A stretch of 7,328 nucleotides of DNA, taken from NCBI GenBank assembly GCA_031281925.1, contig JAITES010000010.1, positions 1 through 7,328 on the forward strand. Reading direction: 5' to 3'. This stretch comes from Treponema sp. Its GTDB lineage: Bacteria > Spirochaetota > Spirochaetia > Treponematales > Breznakiellaceae. Shown piece by piece: positions 6,049 through 7,328 of this stretch (within the stretch, counting starts at the first letter, position 1; each line of letters begins with the position of its first letter). The notes beneath the pieces are model-generated. The model had not been told where the DNA came from, ran no database searches, and saw nothing but the letters and a program-made list of their open reading frames with translations. Position numbers and translations under genes: made by a program.

Positions 6049-7185
6049 CTATTCTGATTTAACAATCCCCAGGGCGAGTTTGGCCGCAATGATCCGTGCG
6101 GCCGCTTCCCTGAGCCGCTCCCGCGTAAGGCGTCCCTGCTCTATTGCGGAAAGTATCTCCCGATGGAGGCTGCGGAGATTCCCGGGCCAGGCCATCACCA
6201 TGTCGGCCCCCGCCGCGAGAGAGGCGACGGCTGCCGCTTCAGGAGAAAGTTCCCGGACAGAAGCCCCTGCCATGGAGAAATCATCCGCCAGGATAAAGCC
6301 CGAAAACCCAAGTTCCCCCCGGAGCCAGTCCCCCATCACGGCGGGGGAAAGGCTGGCGATAGACACAGGATCCCTGGCGGGGACGAGGACATGGGAAACC
6401 ATGATGCCCGCAAGACTGCCCCCGGACAGAAGGGCAAAGGGGGCGACCATGGCGTCAACAGCATCCCTGCTGTCCGCAATAATGGACAGGGCGGAGTGGG
6501 GATCCGCGGCGGAATTGCCGGGAAAGTGTTTTGCGACACATCCGACACCGGCTTCTTCCATGGCCTTTACAAATACCGCGGAGGCGGCCGCTGTAAATTC
6601 CGCGTCGGACCCGAAGCTCCTGTCGTCAAGGAAGACGCGGTTGTCATCGTTCAGTATCTCCGCAACCGGAGCCAGGTTAAGATTGATGCCGAGATTGCGG
6701 ATCTCCTGAGCCGAACGGCCGGCGGCTTCTCCGAGTCCTGCAAGCGCCGCCTCCCGGCCCAAGACTTGAGCCTGCTCCTCCCAGTGGAGGGCGGGGGGCA
6801 GCTTTTCTACTCCTGCGCCGAAACGGTGCACCGATCCCCCCTCGTGATCCACCGCAATAAAGGGCGGTATCCCCGCACACTCTCCGATAAATTCACTGCA
6901 GTCCGAAAGAAGGGCACGGACTTCTTCCTTTGAGGTATTGAGGTTGTACTTGAAGAGCATCAGGGCTCCCGCGGGAACATCTTTCAGGATATCCGCCATG
7001 ACGGAACCGAGGCTGCCCCTGCCGTCAATGCCTGTCATGATCACCTGGGCCGCCAGGCGGCGGTCGTCCAGCGAAGCGGCAAGGGTTTTGGCCTGTTCCC
7101 GCTGGGCTTCGCCGGCCGGAGAGGGAAAGGCCGCAATCAGCATGAGAAGGGCGGCAAAGATAAAACACATGGGTTTATTGTACAT
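6049..7185 (-). CDS. Exported glycoside hydrolase family 3, NagZ-like beta-N-acetylhexosaminidase
   Basis: The 378-residue product has an N-terminal signal peptide (hydrophobic residues 8-20, likely cleavage after PSPA at 24), so it should act outside the cytoplasm, unlike the cytoplasmic NagZ of E. coli. The (beta/alpha)8 domain carries IAVDHEGGSVHRFG (110-123, substrate binding), LGINLNLAPVAEI (165-177), DDRSFGSD (187-194), KHFPG (219-223), a D228-P-H230 pair fitting the family's Asp/His general acid-base dyad, and GFSGFILADDFSMAGA (293-308), where Asp301 is the expected nucleophile. Expected activity is removal of N-acetylglucosamine from muropeptides or other glycans. The KHFPG-to-DPH loop reads NSAA, shorter than in NagZ and without the usual GHG. 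Met1 has at best a weak GGA signal; Met6 is an alternative start giving a tidier signal peptide. Lineage is firm; exact substrate is inferred. Confidence 0.9.
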   Translation of the reverse strand: MYNKPMCFIFAALLMLIAAFPSPAGEAQREQAKTLAASLDDRRLAAQVIMTGIDGRGSLGSVMADILKDVPAGALMLFKYNLNTSKEEVRALLSDCSEFIGECAGIPPFIAVDHEGGSVHRFGAGVEKLPPALHWEEQAQVLGREAALAGLGEAAGRSAQEIRNLGINLNLAPVAEILNDDNRVFLDDRSFGSDAEFTAAASAVFVKAMEEAGVGCVAKHFPGNSAADPHSALSIIADSRDAVDAMVAPFALLSGGSLAGIMVSHVLVPARDPVSIASLSPAVMGDWLRGELGFSGFILADDFSMAGASVRELSPEAAAVASLAAGADMVMAWPGNLRSLHREILSAIEQGRLTRERLREAAARIIAAKLALGIVKSE

Positions 7186-7229
7186 TCAATCCGGGTGTAT
7201 GCAAGGGGAATTATGATATACAATGCGGT

Positions 7230-7328
7230 ATGTCCTTGAACTGGAAAGAGATAAACCTGATCCTCGAAGAATTGAAATTGCCCGGTTCACAGATCCAGAA
7301 GGTGATACAGAGCGCCTACGATGTCATG
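7230..7328 (+). CDS. Probable NFACT (RqcH/FbpA-like) protein, N-terminal 33 codons
   Basis: From ATG 7230 the frame stays open to the window edge and begins MSLNWKEINLILEELKLPG, followed by SQIQKVIQSAYDVM. The arrangement 'E-I-x-x-I-L-x-E-L ... G-x-x-I-Q-K-V-x-Q' is like the start of NFACT-N domains, which in bacteria belong to RqcH, a ribosome quality-control factor that adds alanine tails to stalled chains (formerly annotated fibronectin-binding protein A). Only a short piece is visible, so the call is tentative. No good Shine-Dalgarno precedes it: AAGGGGAA (7203-7210) is about 20 nt away. A second ATG at 7223 opens another frame that also runs to the edge; it gives a charged sequence without family resemblance and was not preferred. 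The gene diverges from the glycosidase across a gap of 44 bases, which includes a TATGAT (7212-7217) that could be a -10 box but has no convincing -35. Confidence 0.55.
   Translation, partial: MSLNWKEINLILEELKLPGSQIQKVIQSAYDVM

Noticed and set aside
7223..7328. An alternative reading frame from ATG 7223
   Set aside because: It is open to the edge, but its product is a charged sequence without family resemblance, whereas the frame from 7230 resembles an NFACT N-terminus. With only about 100 bases visible the choice is not final.

Overview
The window reads as ordinary chromosomal DNA of a spirochaete, most likely a Treponema or a close relative of moderate G+C. This rests on gene content: a lipoprotein paired with a FadL/UPF0164-like outer-membrane barrel, a HmuY-like exported protein, a DUF554 membrane protein, an exported NagZ-like hydrolase, and a last gene fragment whose N-terminus resembles spirochaetal NFACT (RqcH/FbpA-type) proteins. 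These assignments come from recognising motifs; no database search was run. No insertion sequence, prophage, CRISPR array, rRNA or tRNA is visible.

Layout. (1) 1-268, minus strand: the N-terminal 89 codons of a secreted HmuY-like protein that continues off the left edge. (2) 269-367: divergent intergenic region with a good sigma-70-type promoter facing right. (3) 368-2280, plus strand: a two-gene envelope operon, a lipoprotein followed 17 nt later by an outer-membrane beta-barrel protein. (4) 2281-2421: an unusually structured intergenic region. Positions 2285-2375 can fold into a closed cloverleaf (a compact four-way junction) in which 76 of 91 bases are paired, and a further hairpin overlaps the start of the next gene. 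(5) 2422-6010, plus strand: a tight run of four genes, namely a 12-TM major facilitator, a DUF554 (YdfK/YqgA-like) membrane protein, a divergent PAP2-like protein with a damaged third active-site motif, and an RluA-family pseudouridine synthase. Spacings are 5 nt, 33 nt and a 4-nt ATGA overlap. (6) 6011-6048: short convergent gap with a weak hairpin. (7) 6049-7185, minus strand: an exported glycoside hydrolase family 3 (NagZ-like) enzyme. (8) 7186-7229: divergent gap. (9) 7230 to the right edge, plus strand: the first 33 codons of a probable NFACT-family protein.

Functional reading. The left half concerns the cell envelope: a haem-binding-type secreted protein, a lipoprotein and an outer-membrane channel, plausibly nutrient or haem/hydrophobic-ligand acquisition, although no ligand can be read from the sequence. 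The four-gene run mixes transport, an uncharacterised membrane protein, a PAP2 relative and RNA modification, so the shared transcript does not define one pathway. The NagZ-like enzyme probably cleaves N-acetylglucosamine from peptidoglycan fragments outside the cytoplasm. The most unexplained signals are the 91-base cloverleaf at 2285-2375, the Shine-Dalgarno-poor and hairpin-covered start of the transporter gene, and the degenerate PAP2-like protein.
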